Shown here: one piece after another, positions 53,248 through 62,843 of the stretch
Layout: each line of letters begins with the position of its first letter
Numbering within the stretch: position 1 is the stretch's first letter
Assembly: GCA_024508915.1 (NCBI GenBank)
Contig: JANINR010000146.1
Location: forward strand, 30,018-94,017
DNA from: Lysobacteraceae bacterium
Lineage (GTDB): Bacteria > Pseudomonadota > Gammaproteobacteria > Xanthomonadales > Xanthomonadaceae
Direction of reading: 5' to 3'
Length of the DNA: 64,000 nucleotides
Notes under the pieces: generated by a model
What the model saw: only the letters and a program-made list of their open reading frames with translations
The model's database searches: none
What the model was told of the DNA's origin: nothing
Made by a program: the position numbers and the translations under genes

Positions 53248-54452
53248 GCGCCGTCGCGCGCGGGCGCGGCCGCGCCCGCTTGCGCGTCGGCGATGACGAT
53301 GCGATCCCGTCCCGCCTGCTTGGCCGCGTACAGCGCCTCGTCGGCGCGGCGCAACGCATCCCCGACGGCTTCACCGGGCGCGGCGAACGCGATGCCGGCG
53401 CTCAGGGTCACCGGCCGGCTCCCCGCGAACATGGCGAAGTCCTCGCGCACCCGCTGCGCGAACCGCTGCACCGCGACCGGCGGCGCATCGACGAGCAGCG
53501 CGATGAACTCCTCGCCGCCCATCCGCGCCGCGTAGCCGTCGGGCCCGACGCGCGCGCCGAGCACCTGCCCCAGCCGTCGCAGCACTTCGTCGCCGTAGGC
53601 GTGCCCCATCTGGTCGTTGACGTCCTTGAAGTGGTCGACGTCGAAGAAGACCAGGCTGCGCGAGGCCCCGCGCGCGCCCGCATCGTTGTAGACCGGTACC
53701 GCGTCGCGGTCCCAGCCGGCACGGTTCGCGAGGCCGGTCAGTGCGTCGGTGGCGGCCTGTTTCCACAGCGCACGACGCACCCGGTAGGCCTCGACGGCGA
53801 AATCGGTGCGGTACCCGGAGAGCATCAGCCCGAACGCGATGGTCGCCACCGTGTAGAGCCAGTAGAAGGCCTGCCCGGACCTGGGCGCGCCGTGGAGCTC
53901 GAGGCGGATCGCGGCAAGCCCGACCACCACGCCCACCAGCGCGCCGATCGAGAGCGGCCGCACCGCGAGCGCCAGCAATGCGATGGGCATGAGGTGGAAC
54001 AGTCCCGTGCGGATCGGGAACTCGACGACCGCGCCCGGGGCGCCGGGCACCGGCAGCGACAGGAAGACGCCGGTGAGCGCGGTGGCCAGCAGCATCGCGA
54101 CCAGGCGTACGCCCCATTGCCGCACGTGCAGGTTGAGCCAGGCGAGCAGTGCGACGGCGACCGCGACACACAGCACGAGCCAGGCGGGATAACCGATGCC
54201 GGGCGCCAGGCCGCCGGCCTGCAGCGCCGCCGCGATGGCGAGCATCACCGCGCCACCAAGCAGCACCGCGGTGAAGGCGGGCCGCGTCGCCGCGACCTGC
54301 GCCACCGTCAGCCGCGCCCGGTCCTCCGCGTCCAGGTGGTGGAGCCACTCCCGGCCCCAGGGCGCGCCGGGAACGCGCAGTCCCCAGCGCGGCGACGCGG
54401 CGCCCTTCCCTCCCGCGGCATGGCTGCGGGGCGCGTCGTCGGGGCCGGCCAT
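53244..54452 (-). CDS. Membrane-bound diguanylate cyclase (GGDEF)
   Basis: 402 residues. Five or six N-terminal membrane helices (about residues 58-210), then a GGDEF domain from DALTGLANRAGWDRD to the end. The signature RMGGEEF is intact, as are FFDVDHFKDVNDQMGHAYGDEVLRRLG, so it should make cyclic di-GMP. A canonical RxxD inhibitory site before GGEEF is not seen (RVGPDGYAARM). The sensory part is not a recognised domain. Followed 3' by convergent corA. The S9 peptidase gene lies just upstream on its other side. Confidence 0.92.
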   Translation of the reverse strand: MAGPDDAPRSHAAGGKGAASPRWGLRVPGAPWGREWLHHLDAEDRARLTVAQVAATRPAFTAVLLGGAVMLAIAAALQAGGLAPGIGYPAWLVLCVAVAVALLAWLNLHVRQWGVRLVAMLLATALTGVFLSLPVPGAPGAVVEFPIRTGLFHLMPIALLALAVRPLSIGALVGVVVGLAAIRLELHGAPRSGQAFYWLYTVATIAFGLMLSGYRTDFAVEAYRVRRALWKQAATDALTGLANRAGWDRDAVPVYNDAGARGASRSLVFFDVDHFKDVNDQMGHAYGDEVLRRLGQVLGARVGPDGYAARMGGEEFIALLVDAPPVAVQRFAQRVREDFAMFAGSRPVTLSAGIAFAAPGEAVGDALRRADEALYAAKQAGRDRIVIADAQAGAAAPARDGA

Positions 54453-54462
54453 CGCCCCGCGG

Positions 54463-56547
54463 CTACTGCGCCCCGCCGCCGATGTGCTCGCGCAGCCAGG
54501 CGTTGACGGTGTCGTGCCAGAGCAGGCTGTTCGCGGGCTTCAGCACCCAGTGGTTCTCGTCGGGGAAGTACAGGAACTTCGACTCGATGCCCTTGCGCTG
54601 CAGCGCGGTGAACGCGGCGATGCCCTGGTCGACGGGGATGCGGAAATCCTTCGCGCTGTGGATCACCAGCATCGGCACGCGCCAGTCCTTGACGTGGTTG
54701 ATCGGGTTGAACTTCTCGTAGCCTTCCGGGTTGTCGTACGGCGTGCCGCCGTTCTCCCACTCGCTGAACCAGAGTTCCTCGGTGGCGTAGCCCATCATGC
54801 GGTTGTCGAACACGCCGTCGTGGTCGACGAGGCACTTCCAGGGCTGGTTCCACACGCCCGCGATCCAGTACACCATGTAGCCGCCGTAGCTGGCGCCGAG
54901 CGCGCAGGCCTTGTCGCCGTCGAGGAACGCGTACTGCCGCTGCGCCGCGGCCCAGCCCTTCTGCAGGTCCTCGAGCGGGCGGTCGCCCCAGTGCTGGCTG
55001 ATCGCGTCGGTGAACTCCTGGCCGTAGCCGGTGCTGCCGTGGAAGTCGATCATGACCACCGCGTAGCCCTGGCCTGCATACGTCTGCGGGTTCCAGCGAT
55101 AGCTCCAGCCGTCGCCGAAGCTGCCCTGCGGGCCGCCGTGGATCAGGAACGCGACCGGGTAGCGCTTGCCTTCCTCGTAGTTCCAGGGCTTCACGACGTA
55201 GCCGTGCACGGTCTCGTCGTTCCAGCCCTTGAACGAGAACTGCTCGTAGTCGCCCCACTTCACGTCGGGCAGCATGTCGCCGGCGCTGGGCGTGATCGCG
55301 CGCTCGGGCGCGCCTGCGAGCCCGCCAGTGAACACCTGCGCGCCGCTCTTCATCGAGTTGCGGGTGAACACCGTGGTCGGGCCGGCGATCGCGAAATCGC
55401 CGATGCTCCCGCCGGCGATGGCCGGCGTCGCCTTGCCGGTCGCGATGTCCACCGCGAACAGCGGATGGCTGCCCATGTCCTGCACGGGGGTGTAGATCGT
55501 CCTGCCGTCCTTCGACAGCACGATGGCGTCGGCGGAACGGTCCCATTGCGGCGCGATCTCGCGGACCTTGCCGCTGGCCAGGTCCATCGCCATCAGGCCG
55601 AAGCGGTCCGCCTCGAAACCCGGGCGCTTCATCGCGCGGTAGTAGAGCGTCCGGCCGTCGGCGCTGAACACCGGGCCGGCGTCCCAGGCCTTGTTCGCGG
55701 CGGTCAGGTTGACGGCCTTGCCCTTGCCGTCCGTGCCGAGCCGGTAGAGGTCGAAGTTGGTCGAGCGCGGTTCCTCGCCGTTCGACAGGCGGGCGCTCAC
55801 GACGAGCGACTTGCCGTCGGGCGACCACGCGAGGTCCGACAGGTCGCCGAACGGCTTCGAGGGCACGTCGGCGACGAGATCCCCGCCGACGAGCGTCGCC
55901 GCGGTGGCGGGCTTCGCGCCGGCCGCCGGGAGGGACGCCACGAAGATGCGGTTGAGCGAACCGTCCGCCCAGGTGTCCCAGTGCCGGATGAACGTGCGGT
56001 CGAACACGACGCCGCTGGATTTCGGCTTGTCGTCGAAACGCTTGCGGTTGCAGGCCATGTCGCCGCCGCAATCGGCGAATGCCGCCGCGGCGAAGGCGAC
56101 GCGCCGTCCGTCCGGCGACAGCGAGAAGCCGTCGACGTCGAGCGCGAAGTCGGTGAGCTGCACCGGCTCGCCGCCGGCGACCGGGATCGCGTACAGCTGC
56201 GACGTGCCGTGCTTGCCGCTGAGGAAATACACCGACGCGCCGTCCTTCGAGAATGCCGGCGAATTGACGTTCCAGCCGTCGGGCGTCAACCGCACCGGCG
56301 GCGCCGCATCGCGCGCGAACAGGTCCTCGATCCAGAGCGAGGTCGTCGCCTTGCCGCTGGCCATGTCCACCGTGCGCTTCGCGAACACGAGCTTGCGCCC
56401 GTCGGGCGACAGCACCGGCGACGAGTAGCGGTCCATCGCCACCATGTCGCTGGCCTGGAAGCCGCGCTCGGCGAGCGCGAGCGACGGCAGCGACAGCAGC
56501 AGCGCCGCGGGAAGGAGGGCGTGGCGGAGTTTCATGGCGGCGTTCAT
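54463..56547 (-). CDS. Secreted S9 family prolyl oligopeptidase-like peptidase
   Basis: 694 residues from the ATG at 56547 (GGAGGAA upstream). Signal peptide MKLRHALLPAALLLSLPSLALA. N-terminal beta-propeller (repeated SPDGRK, SKDGASVYFLSG), C-terminal alpha/beta hydrolase with catalytic Ser in LGASYGGYMVYWIAG, Asp in HSAKDFRIPVDQG and His in FPDENHWVL. Resembles acylaminoacyl/dipeptidyl peptidases. It lies 26 bases downstream of the OPT transporter stop on the same strand; both likely act in peptide use. Confidence 0.93.
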   Translation of the reverse strand: MNAAMKLRHALLPAALLLSLPSLALAERGFQASDMVAMDRYSSPVLSPDGRKLVFAKRTVDMASGKATTSLWIEDLFARDAAPPVRLTPDGWNVNSPAFSKDGASVYFLSGKHGTSQLYAIPVAGGEPVQLTDFALDVDGFSLSPDGRRVAFAAAAFADCGGDMACNRKRFDDKPKSSGVVFDRTFIRHWDTWADGSLNRIFVASLPAAGAKPATAATLVGGDLVADVPSKPFGDLSDLAWSPDGKSLVVSARLSNGEEPRSTNFDLYRLGTDGKGKAVNLTAANKAWDAGPVFSADGRTLYYRAMKRPGFEADRFGLMAMDLASGKVREIAPQWDRSADAIVLSKDGRTIYTPVQDMGSHPLFAVDIATGKATPAIAGGSIGDFAIAGPTTVFTRNSMKSGAQVFTGGLAGAPERAITPSAGDMLPDVKWGDYEQFSFKGWNDETVHGYVVKPWNYEEGKRYPVAFLIHGGPQGSFGDGWSYRWNPQTYAGQGYAVVMIDFHGSTGYGQEFTDAISQHWGDRPLEDLQKGWAAAQRQYAFLDGDKACALGASYGGYMVYWIAGVWNQPWKCLVDHDGVFDNRMMGYATEELWFSEWENGGTPYDNPEGYEKFNPINHVKDWRVPMLVIHSAKDFRIPVDQGIAAFTALQRKGIESKFLYFPDENHWVLKPANSLLWHDTVNAWLREHIGGGAQ

Positions 56548-56593
56548 TCGAGGATTCCTCCGGAATTCGGATTCGGGCTGCAAGGAGCGCCCG

Positions 56594-58567
56594 TCACATC
56601 GGGCCGGGCGCGGCGTCGCCCAGCCCGCGCTTCGTGCCGGCGCGATACAGGAGCCAGCCGACGACCGCCAGCACGATGAGGCCGACGATCTCGCCCTGCT
56701 GGAACTGCGCCGGCAACGCGAGCACTTCGCGATCCTTCGTGACGTAGATCGCGACGCCCACGGCGATGCCCATCAGCGCCTCGCCGGTGATCAGGCCCGC
56801 GGCGAACAGTACGCCCGGACGATGCGCGCGGTCGCGCAGCGATTCGTCCCGGGTCCCGACGATGCCGTGGCGCTTCTCGACGAAATACGCGAGCAGGCCA
56901 CCCAGGAAGATCGGCACCATCAGCTCCAGTGGCAGGTAGATGCCGATCGCCGCGGCCAGCACCGGCACGCGGAAGCGGGCGCCGCGCGCCTTGAGCACTT
57001 CGTCCAGGGCGATGATGGCGGCGCCGACCACGCCGCCGATGGCGATGATGGTCCACGGCAGCTCGCCGCCGAACATCCCCTTGGCGACAGAGGCCATCAG
57101 CGTCGCCTGCGGCGCCGACAGGGGGTTGGGGTGTTCGGGCGTCGGTGCGCCGATGCCGTAGGCCTGCGACAGGATGTTCAGCACCGGGGCCATGATCAGC
57201 GCGCAGGAAAACGCGCCGATGCCCAGCATCAGCTGCTGCTTCCACGGCGTCGCGCCCACAAGGTATCCGGCCTTGAGGTCCTGCAGGTTGTCGCCGCCCA
57301 CCGCCGCCGCGCAGCACACCACCGCGCCGATCATGATCGCCGCGACCGCGCCGATCGGGGAATCGCGCCCCAGCAGCAACATCAGCACGACCGAGGCGAA
57401 CAGGATGGTCGCGATCGTGATCCCGGAGACCGGGTTGTTGGACGACCCGACCAGGCCCGCGAGGTAGGCCGAGACCGAGACGAAGAGGAAGCCGGCGACG
57501 ATCATGATGATCGCCATGGGCACGCTGACCACCCAGTTGCCGACGATGGCCTGGTACAGCAGCAGCAGCGGCACCACGAACGCCACGAGCGCCACCAGCA
57601 TCCACTTCATCGGCAGGTCGCGCTCGGTTTCCCTGACCGGGCCCGAGGTGCCGGCGCGTGCGGCCGCGATGCCGCTCCTGACGCCCGAGAACAGCGACTT
57701 GCGCAGCGAGAACAACGTCCACACGCCGCCGACCAGCATCGCGCCGACGCCGAGGTAGCGGATCTTCGCCGACCAGATCGCGCCCGCGATGTCCTCGGCC
57801 CCCGCGCCCGCGACGCTCTGCGCCAGCGCGGGATCGGTGCCCATGAAGAACGCATGGTAGATCGGGATCGCGATGTGCCAGGACAGGATCGAGCCGGAGA
57901 GCACCACGATGCCGATGTTGAGGCCGACGATGTAGCCGACGCCGAGCAGTGCCGGGGACAGGTTCGTGCCCATGTAGCCGAGGTACTTGCCGAAGAAGCC
58001 CGCGCCCGCGGCGGTGTCGGGGATGAGCTTCATGCCGCTGGCGGCGGCGGCTTTCAGGAACGCGCCGATCGCGGCGGAGAACGCGAGGATGCGCAGGCCC
58101 GGGCCGGGGTTCTCGCCTGCCTTGAGCACTTCGGCGGCGGCCTTGCCTTCCGGGAACGGCAGCGGCTCCTCGACGATCATCGAGCGCCGCAGCGGCACCG
58201 AGAACAGGACGCCGAGCAGGCCGCCGAGGCCGGCGATCGCGAGCACCCACGAATACCGGAAGTCCTGCCAGTAGCCGAGGATGATCAGCGCGGGGATCGT
58301 GAAGATCACGCCGGCCGCGATGGACGATCCGGCGGAGGCGCCGGTCTGCACGATGTTGTTCTCCAGGATCGTGCCGCCCCCCAGCAGGCGCAGCACGCCC
58401 ATCGACACGACGGCCGCCGGGATCGCGGTGGCGACCGTCAACCCGGCGAACAGGCCCAGGTAGGCATTGGCCGCCGAAAGGATGACCGCGAGCACGATCG
58501 AAAGCACGACGGCGCGGAAGGTGAGCTGCGGGACCGCAGCCTGGCGATTCGGGTCTTGCGTGCTCAT
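56594..58567 (-). CDS. OPT family oligopeptide transporter
   Basis: 657 residues from the ATG at 58567 (GGAG 8 bases upstream), about 15 transmembrane helices. Characteristic stretches: LSAANAYLGLFAGLTVATAIPAAVVSMGVLRLLGGGTILENNIVQTGASAGSSIAAGVIFTIPALIILG, VGGDNLQDLKAGYLVGATPWKQQLMLGIG. Imports oligopeptides or metal chelates; substrate not certain. The longer track frame runs through the divergent POT gene and is not real. Shares its upstream region with the POT gene. Confidence 0.93.
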   Translation of the reverse strand: MSTQDPNRQAAVPQLTFRAVVLSIVLAVILSAANAYLGLFAGLTVATAIPAAVVSMGVLRLLGGGTILENNIVQTGASAGSSIAAGVIFTIPALIILGYWQDFRYSWVLAIAGLGGLLGVLFSVPLRRSMIVEEPLPFPEGKAAAEVLKAGENPGPGLRILAFSAAIGAFLKAAAASGMKLIPDTAAGAGFFGKYLGYMGTNLSPALLGVGYIVGLNIGIVVLSGSILSWHIAIPIYHAFFMGTDPALAQSVAGAGAEDIAGAIWSAKIRYLGVGAMLVGGVWTLFSLRKSLFSGVRSGIAAARAGTSGPVRETERDLPMKWMLVALVAFVVPLLLLYQAIVGNWVVSVPMAIIMIVAGFLFVSVSAYLAGLVGSSNNPVSGITIATILFASVVLMLLLGRDSPIGAVAAIMIGAVVCCAAAVGGDNLQDLKAGYLVGATPWKQQLMLGIGAFSCALIMAPVLNILSQAYGIGAPTPEHPNPLSAPQATLMASVAKGMFGGELPWTIIAIGGVVGAAIIALDEVLKARGARFRVPVLAAAIGIYLPLELMVPIFLGGLLAYFVEKRHGIVGTRDESLRDRAHRPGVLFAAGLITGEALMGIAVGVAIYVTKDREVLALPAQFQQGEIVGLIVLAVVGWLLYRAGTKRGLGDAAPGPM

Positions 58568-58635
58568 CCGGGCGGGCTCCCCTGCTGCTTCGGCATGGAC
58601 CGGCCGGCGGCCGGCAACCGCCGGATGATGGCATC

Positions 58636-58672
58636 TATACTCCCCGGCAGCCAACCCGGGGACCCCGACTTG
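58636..58672 (+). promoter_or_regulatory. -10 element and start of the POT transporter gene
   Basis: TATACT at 58636-58641, then GGGGA 7 bases before a TTG at 58670. The -10 lies downstream of the ATG codons in the track frame, so those cannot be the start. No clear -35. Confidence 0.55.
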
Positions 58673-60430
58673 CCTGGAGCGACCGCTTCGCCGCTGCCCC
58701 CGCGGGGCACCGAGCAGGATTTCCTCGGCCATCCCAAGGGCGTCTTCGTCTGCTTCTTCACGGAGATGTGGGAGCGCTTCTCCTTCTACGGGATGAAGGC
58801 GCTGCTGCTGCTGTACCTGCTGAAGCACCACCGCTTCAGCGACGACATGGGCTACGACCTGATCGGCGCGTACGGCGGGCTGGTGTACGCGGTGCCGGTG
58901 ATCGGCGGCATGGTCGCGGACCGCTGGCTCGGCATGCGCAAGGCCGTGGTGCTCGGCGGCGTGCTGCTGTGCCTGGGCCACTTCGGCATGGCCTTCGAGG
59001 GCGCCGACGCGCGCGTGGTGGACGGCGTGGTAGTGCGCGACGCCGGCGCGCTGCAGGTCTTCTACCTGTCGCTGGCGCTGATCATCATGGGCGTCGGCTT
59101 CCTGAAGCCGAACATCTCCACCATCGTCGGCAAGCTCTATGCGGAAGACGATCCGCGCCGCGATTCCGGCTTCACGCTGTTCTACGCGGGCATCAACGTC
59201 GGCGGCCTCTTCGCGGGCCTGATCTGCGCGTTCCTCGGCGAGACCTACGGCTGGAAGTACGGTTTCGGCGCGGCCGGCGTGGGCATGCTCGCCGGCCTCG
59301 CGATGTTCCTGTGGGGGCAGAAATACCTGCACGGCCACGCGGAACCGCGCGCACCTGAACTGCTGCGCGCGCGCGTCGCGCTGCTGACCCGAGAATGGTG
59401 GATCTACCTGCTGTCGTTCGCCGGCGTCGTGGTGGTGTGGCAGCTGATCCAGCGCACCTGGACCGTGGCGGGCGCCATGCACCTGGTCCTGGCCGGCTTC
59501 CTCGGCTGGTTCGCCTGGTTCCTGGTGCGGCACTGCAACCGCGTGCAGCGGCAGCAGATGGTGTCGCTGGTGGTGATGATCGTCGGGGTGCTGGTGTTCT
59601 TCACCCTGTACGAGCAGACCTACGGCTCGTGGCTGACGTTCACCGACCGGCTGATGACCAAGGACATGTTCCCGTCGCTGGTCGGCGACGCGTCGGGCAC
59701 CCTGCCCTGGTCGCTGTACATGATGGCGGCGACGCCGGTGCTGATGGTCGCGGCCCTGCGCGCCAGCGATCGCGGCGCGCGCGGCACCGCGCGCACCCTG
59801 GTCGGCGTGATGTCGCTGGCGATGGCCGTGGCCTGCTTCCGCGACGTGGTGCTGGTGCCGCAGACGGCCGGGTCGCTGACCTTCCTCGGCTCGTTCTTCA
59901 TCGTGCTGCTGTCGCCGCTGTTCGCCTGGCTGTGGCCATGGCTCGACAGGCGCGGGTGGAATCCGTCGAAGCCGATGAAGAGCGCGATCGGGCTCGCATT
60001 CGCCGCGCTGTCGTTCCTGCCGTTGCTGGCCGCGGCGAAGGTGGCCGGGACCGGCGCGATGGCGAGCGTGTGGTGGCTGGTGCTCGCGTACTTCATCCTC
60101 GAGGTCGGCGAGATGTGCCTGTCGCCGATCGGGCTGTCGGCGGTGACGCAGCTGTCCGTGGCGCGCGTGGTCGGGCTGATGATGGGCGGCTTCTGGCTCG
60201 CCACCGCCTATTCGGAGCTGCTGGCGGCGCAGTTCGGCAAGCTGGCCTCGCTCGACGGCATGCTGGCGGACGGCGCTGCAGGCGCTGCAGGCGGTGCCAT
60301 CGACATGGCGACGGCCGCCGGGAAGTACGGCCACCTGTTCGGGCTGATGGCCTGGATCGGGCTCGGGGCAGCCCTGGTGTTCCTGCTGCTGGCGCCGCTG
60401 CTGCGGCGCTGGATGCACGGCGTCAGGTAG
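58670..60430 (+). CDS. POT family proton-coupled peptide transporter
   Basis: 586 residues from a TTG start at 58670 supported by GGGGA. POT signatures: FFTEMWERFSFYGMKALLLLYL (ExxERFxYYG), GFLKPNISTIVGKLY, FYAGINVGGLFAGLICAFLGE and FTLYEQTYGSW. Fourteen membrane segments. Imports di- and tripeptides with protons. Divergent from the OPT transporter; overlaps convergent rfbD by 8 bases. Confidence 0.94.
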   Translation: MPGATASPLPPRGTEQDFLGHPKGVFVCFFTEMWERFSFYGMKALLLLYLLKHHRFSDDMGYDLIGAYGGLVYAVPVIGGMVADRWLGMRKAVVLGGVLLCLGHFGMAFEGADARVVDGVVVRDAGALQVFYLSLALIIMGVGFLKPNISTIVGKLYAEDDPRRDSGFTLFYAGINVGGLFAGLICAFLGETYGWKYGFGAAGVGMLAGLAMFLWGQKYLHGHAEPRAPELLRARVALLTREWWIYLLSFAGVVVVWQLIQRTWTVAGAMHLVLAGFLGWFAWFLVRHCNRVQRQQMVSLVVMIVGVLVFFTLYEQTYGSWLTFTDRLMTKDMFPSLVGDASGTLPWSLYMMAATPVLMVAALRASDRGARGTARTLVGVMSLAMAVACFRDVVLVPQTAGSLTFLGSFFIVLLSPLFAWLWPWLDRRGWNPSKPMKSAIGLAFAALSFLPLLAAAKVAGTGAMASVWWLVLAYFILEVGEMCLSPIGLSAVTQLSVARVVGLMMGGFWLATAYSELLAAQFGKLASLDGMLADGAAGAAGGAIDMATAAGKYGHLFGLMAWIGLGAALVFLLLAPLLRRWMHGVR

Positions 60431-61361
60431 CGCCTGGCGCGGAGGTCGCGCCGGAGGATCGCGCGAGCTCGTCGAGCGTGGCGGCGAGGCCCGCGCGCCA
60501 GTCCGGCAGCGCGATGCCGAAGTCGCGCTGCAGCGCGCTGCAGTCCAGCACCGAATAGGCCGGCCGCGCCGCAGGCGTCGGATAGTCGGCCGTCGGGATG
60601 GCCTCGACCTTCGGCGCACGGGCGAGCAGGCCGCGCGCGACCGCGCCTTCGAAGATCGCTTCGGCGAAGCCGTGCCAGCTCGTCTGCCCGCTGGCCGTCA
60701 GGTGCCAGAGCCCCGAAAGCGCGTCGTTTTCGCGGCGAAGCGCATCCGCCGTCACGTCGGCGAGCAGCGCGGCCGGCGTCGGCGTGCCGACCTGGTCGGC
60801 GACGACGCGCAGCACGTCGCGTTCGGCGCCGGCGCGCAGCATGGTGCGCAGGAAATTGTGGCTGTGCGCGGCGTAGACCCAGGCCGTGCGGAAGACCATG
60901 TGGCGCGCGCCGGACGACCGCACCGCGACCTCGCCCGCCAGCTTGCTCGCGCCGTAGACGCCCAGCGGCGAGGTCGTGTCGTCCTCGCGGTACGGCCGCG
61001 TGCCCTGACCGTCGAACACGTAATCCGTCGAGTAGTGCACGAACCGCGCATCGCGCGCGGCGCAGGCCGCGGCGAGAACGTCGGGCGCCTCCGCGTTGAT
61101 GCGGAACGCGAGCTCGACCTCCTGTTCGGCCCGGTCGACGGCGGTGTGGGCCGCGGCATTGACGACGATGCCGGGCGCGACCCGCTCCAGCAACGCCGGC
61201 AGCGTGCCGGGGCGGGAGAAATCCGCGGTTTCGCACGCTGCGTCGCCGAGCCGGCCCGAGCGGGTGGCCGCGACCAGGTCGCCCCGGCCGCCGAGGCTGC
61301 GGCGCAGTTCCGTGCCCAGCTGCCCGTCGGCGCCCAGCAGCAGGATGCGCGGCGCGTTCAT
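60423..61361 (-). CDS. rfbD: dTDP-4-dehydrorhamnose reductase
   Basis: 312 residues from the ATG at 61361. Last step of dTDP-L-rhamnose synthesis. NADPH motif LLLGADGQLGTELRRSL, VNAAAHTAVDRAEQE, STDYVFDGQGTRPYREDDTTSPLGVYGASKLAGE (YxxxK), RTAWVYAAHSHNFLRTML. Ten bases after the rfbC stop; last gene of rfbBACD. Confidence 0.96.
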   Translation of the reverse strand: MNAPRILLLGADGQLGTELRRSLGGRGDLVAATRSGRLGDAACETADFSRPGTLPALLERVAPGIVVNAAAHTAVDRAEQEVELAFRINAEAPDVLAAACAARDARFVHYSTDYVFDGQGTRPYREDDTTSPLGVYGASKLAGEVAVRSSGARHMVFRTAWVYAAHSHNFLRTMLRAGAERDVLRVVADQVGTPTPAALLADVTADALRRENDALSGLWHLTASGQTSWHGFAEAIFEGAVARGLLARAPKVEAIPTADYPTPAARPAYSVLDCSALQRDFGIALPDWRAGLAATLDELARSSGATSAPGAT

Positions 61362-61371
61362 CGCGGGCCGC

Positions 61372-61929
61372 TCATCCGGCGTGCGGGGGCAGGCGTTCGG
61401 GCGCGATGTCGGCCAGGAACGGCAGCTTCGCGTCCTTGTCCGACAACAGCGGCGCCGCCACCGGCCAGTCGATCGCCAGCGACGCATCGTTCCAGCGCAC
61501 GCCCGCGTCCGCGTCCCGGTCGTAGGTGTCCGTGCAGACGTAGTTGAACAGGGCCGTCTCGCTGAGCGTCACGAAGCCGTGCGCGAATCCTTCCGGAATC
61601 CAGAAGTGGCGCTTGTTTTCCGCGCCGAGGACGACCGCGGTCCATTGACCGAAGGTCGGCGACCCCCTGCGCAGGTCCACGGCGACGTCCCACACCTCGC
61701 CCTCGAGGACGCTGACCAGCTTGCCCTGCGGCTTCGGCCACTGGTAGTGCAGGCCGCGCAGCACGCCGCGCGCCGAACGCGAGACGTTGCCCTGCACGAA
61801 CTGCGGCGGCAGGCCGATCGCGACGAGCTTGTCGCGGTTGAACGACTCGTAGAAGAAGCCGCGCTCGTCGCCGAACACCTGCGGCTCGAGGACGAGGCAA
61901 CCCGGCAGGCCGGTCTCGACGGCCTTCAT
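61372..61929 (-). CDS. rfbC: dTDP-4-dehydrorhamnose 3,5-epimerase
   Basis: 185 residues from the ATG at 61929, overlapping the rfbA stop (ATGA). Cupin epimerase: [32 protein letters not shown] (catalytic His), [56 protein letters not shown]. Confidence 0.97.
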   Translation of the reverse strand: MKAVETGLPGCLVLEPQVFGDERGFFYESFNRDKLVAIGLPPQFVQGNVSRSARGVLRGLHYQWPKPQGKLVSVLEGEVWDVAVDLRRGSPTFGQWTAVVLGAENKRHFWIPEGFAHGFVTLSETALFNYVCTDTYDRDADAGVRWNDASLAIDWPVAAPLLSDKDAKLPFLADIAPERLPPHAG

Positions 61930-62843
61930 GCGATCGGCCGCGCCTGCGGGTGGTCCAGCAGCCCGAGCAGGTACTGCCCGTAGCCGTTCTTCGCCAGCGG
62001 CGTGGCCAGTGCGCGCAATTGCGCGTCGTCGATCCAGCCGTTGCTCCAGGCGATTTCCTCCGGGCAGCACACGCGCAGGCCCTGGCGCTTCTCGATCGTC
62101 TGCACGTACGTCGAGGCCTCGACCAGCGATTCGTGGGTGCCGGTGTCGAGCCACGCGTAGCCGCGGCCCATGCGCTCGAGCTGCAGCTCGCCGCGCTCCA
62201 GGTACATGCGGTTGAGGTCGGTGATCTCCAGCTCGCCGCGCGCGGACGGCTGCAGCTGCGCGGCGAAGTCGCTGGCGCGGCCGTCGTAGAAGTACAGGCC
62301 GGTCACGGCATAGTTCGAACGCGGGTTCGCCGGCTTCTCCTCCAGGCCCACGACGCGGTCGTGGGCGTCGAACTCGGCGACGCCGTAGCGCTCGGGATCG
62401 CGCACGCGGTAGCCGAATACCGTGGCCCCGCTCGCCTGCGCGTTCGCGCGGCGCAGCAGCTCGGTCAGGCCGTGGCCGTAGAAGATGTTGTCGCCGAGCA
62501 CGAGGCAGCTCGGCGCGCCGTCCAGGAACTCGCGGCCGATCAGGAACGCCTGGGCCAGACCGTCCGGGCTCGGCTGCGCCGCGTACTCGATCCGCATGCC
62601 CCATTGCGAGCCATCCCCCAGCAGCGCCTGGAACAGTGCCTGCTCGTGCGGCGTGTTGATCACCAGCACCTCGCGGATGCCGGCCAGCATGAGCACGCTC
62701 AGCGGGTAATACACCATCGGCTTGTCGAACACCGGCAGCAGTTGCTTGCTGATCGCCTGTGTGATCGGGTACAGCCGCGTGCCCGAGCCGCCGGCCAGCA
62801 CGATGCCCTTGCGCGCGGGCGCGCCGTGCGCGGCCGCGCTCAT
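61926..62843 (-). CDS. rfbA: Glucose-1-phosphate thymidylyltransferase
   Basis: 305 residues from the ATG at 62843, overlapping the rfbB stop (ATGA). Nucleotidyltransferase motif [91 protein letters not shown]. First step of the dTDP-rhamnose pathway; has a short N-terminal extension. Confidence 0.97.
   Translation of the reverse strand: MSAAAHGAPARKGIVLAGGSGTRLYPITQAISKQLLPVFDKPMVYYPLSVLMLAGIREVLVINTPHEQALFQALLGDGSQWGMRIEYAAQPSPDGLAQAFLIGREFLDGAPSCLVLGDNIFYGHGLTELLRRANAQASGATVFGYRVRDPERYGVAEFDAHDRVVGLEEKPANPRSNYAVTGLYFYDGRASDFAAQLQPSARGELEITDLNRMYLERGELQLERMGRGYAWLDTGTHESLVEASTYVQTIEKRQGLRVCCPEEIAWSNGWIDDAQLRALATPLAKNGYGQYLLGLLDHPQARPIA

Noticed and set aside
56594-60619. 1341-aa minus ORF across OPT and POT
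   Set aside because: Upstream half is antisense to the POT transporter. The OPT gene starts at 58567 with a good ribosome site.
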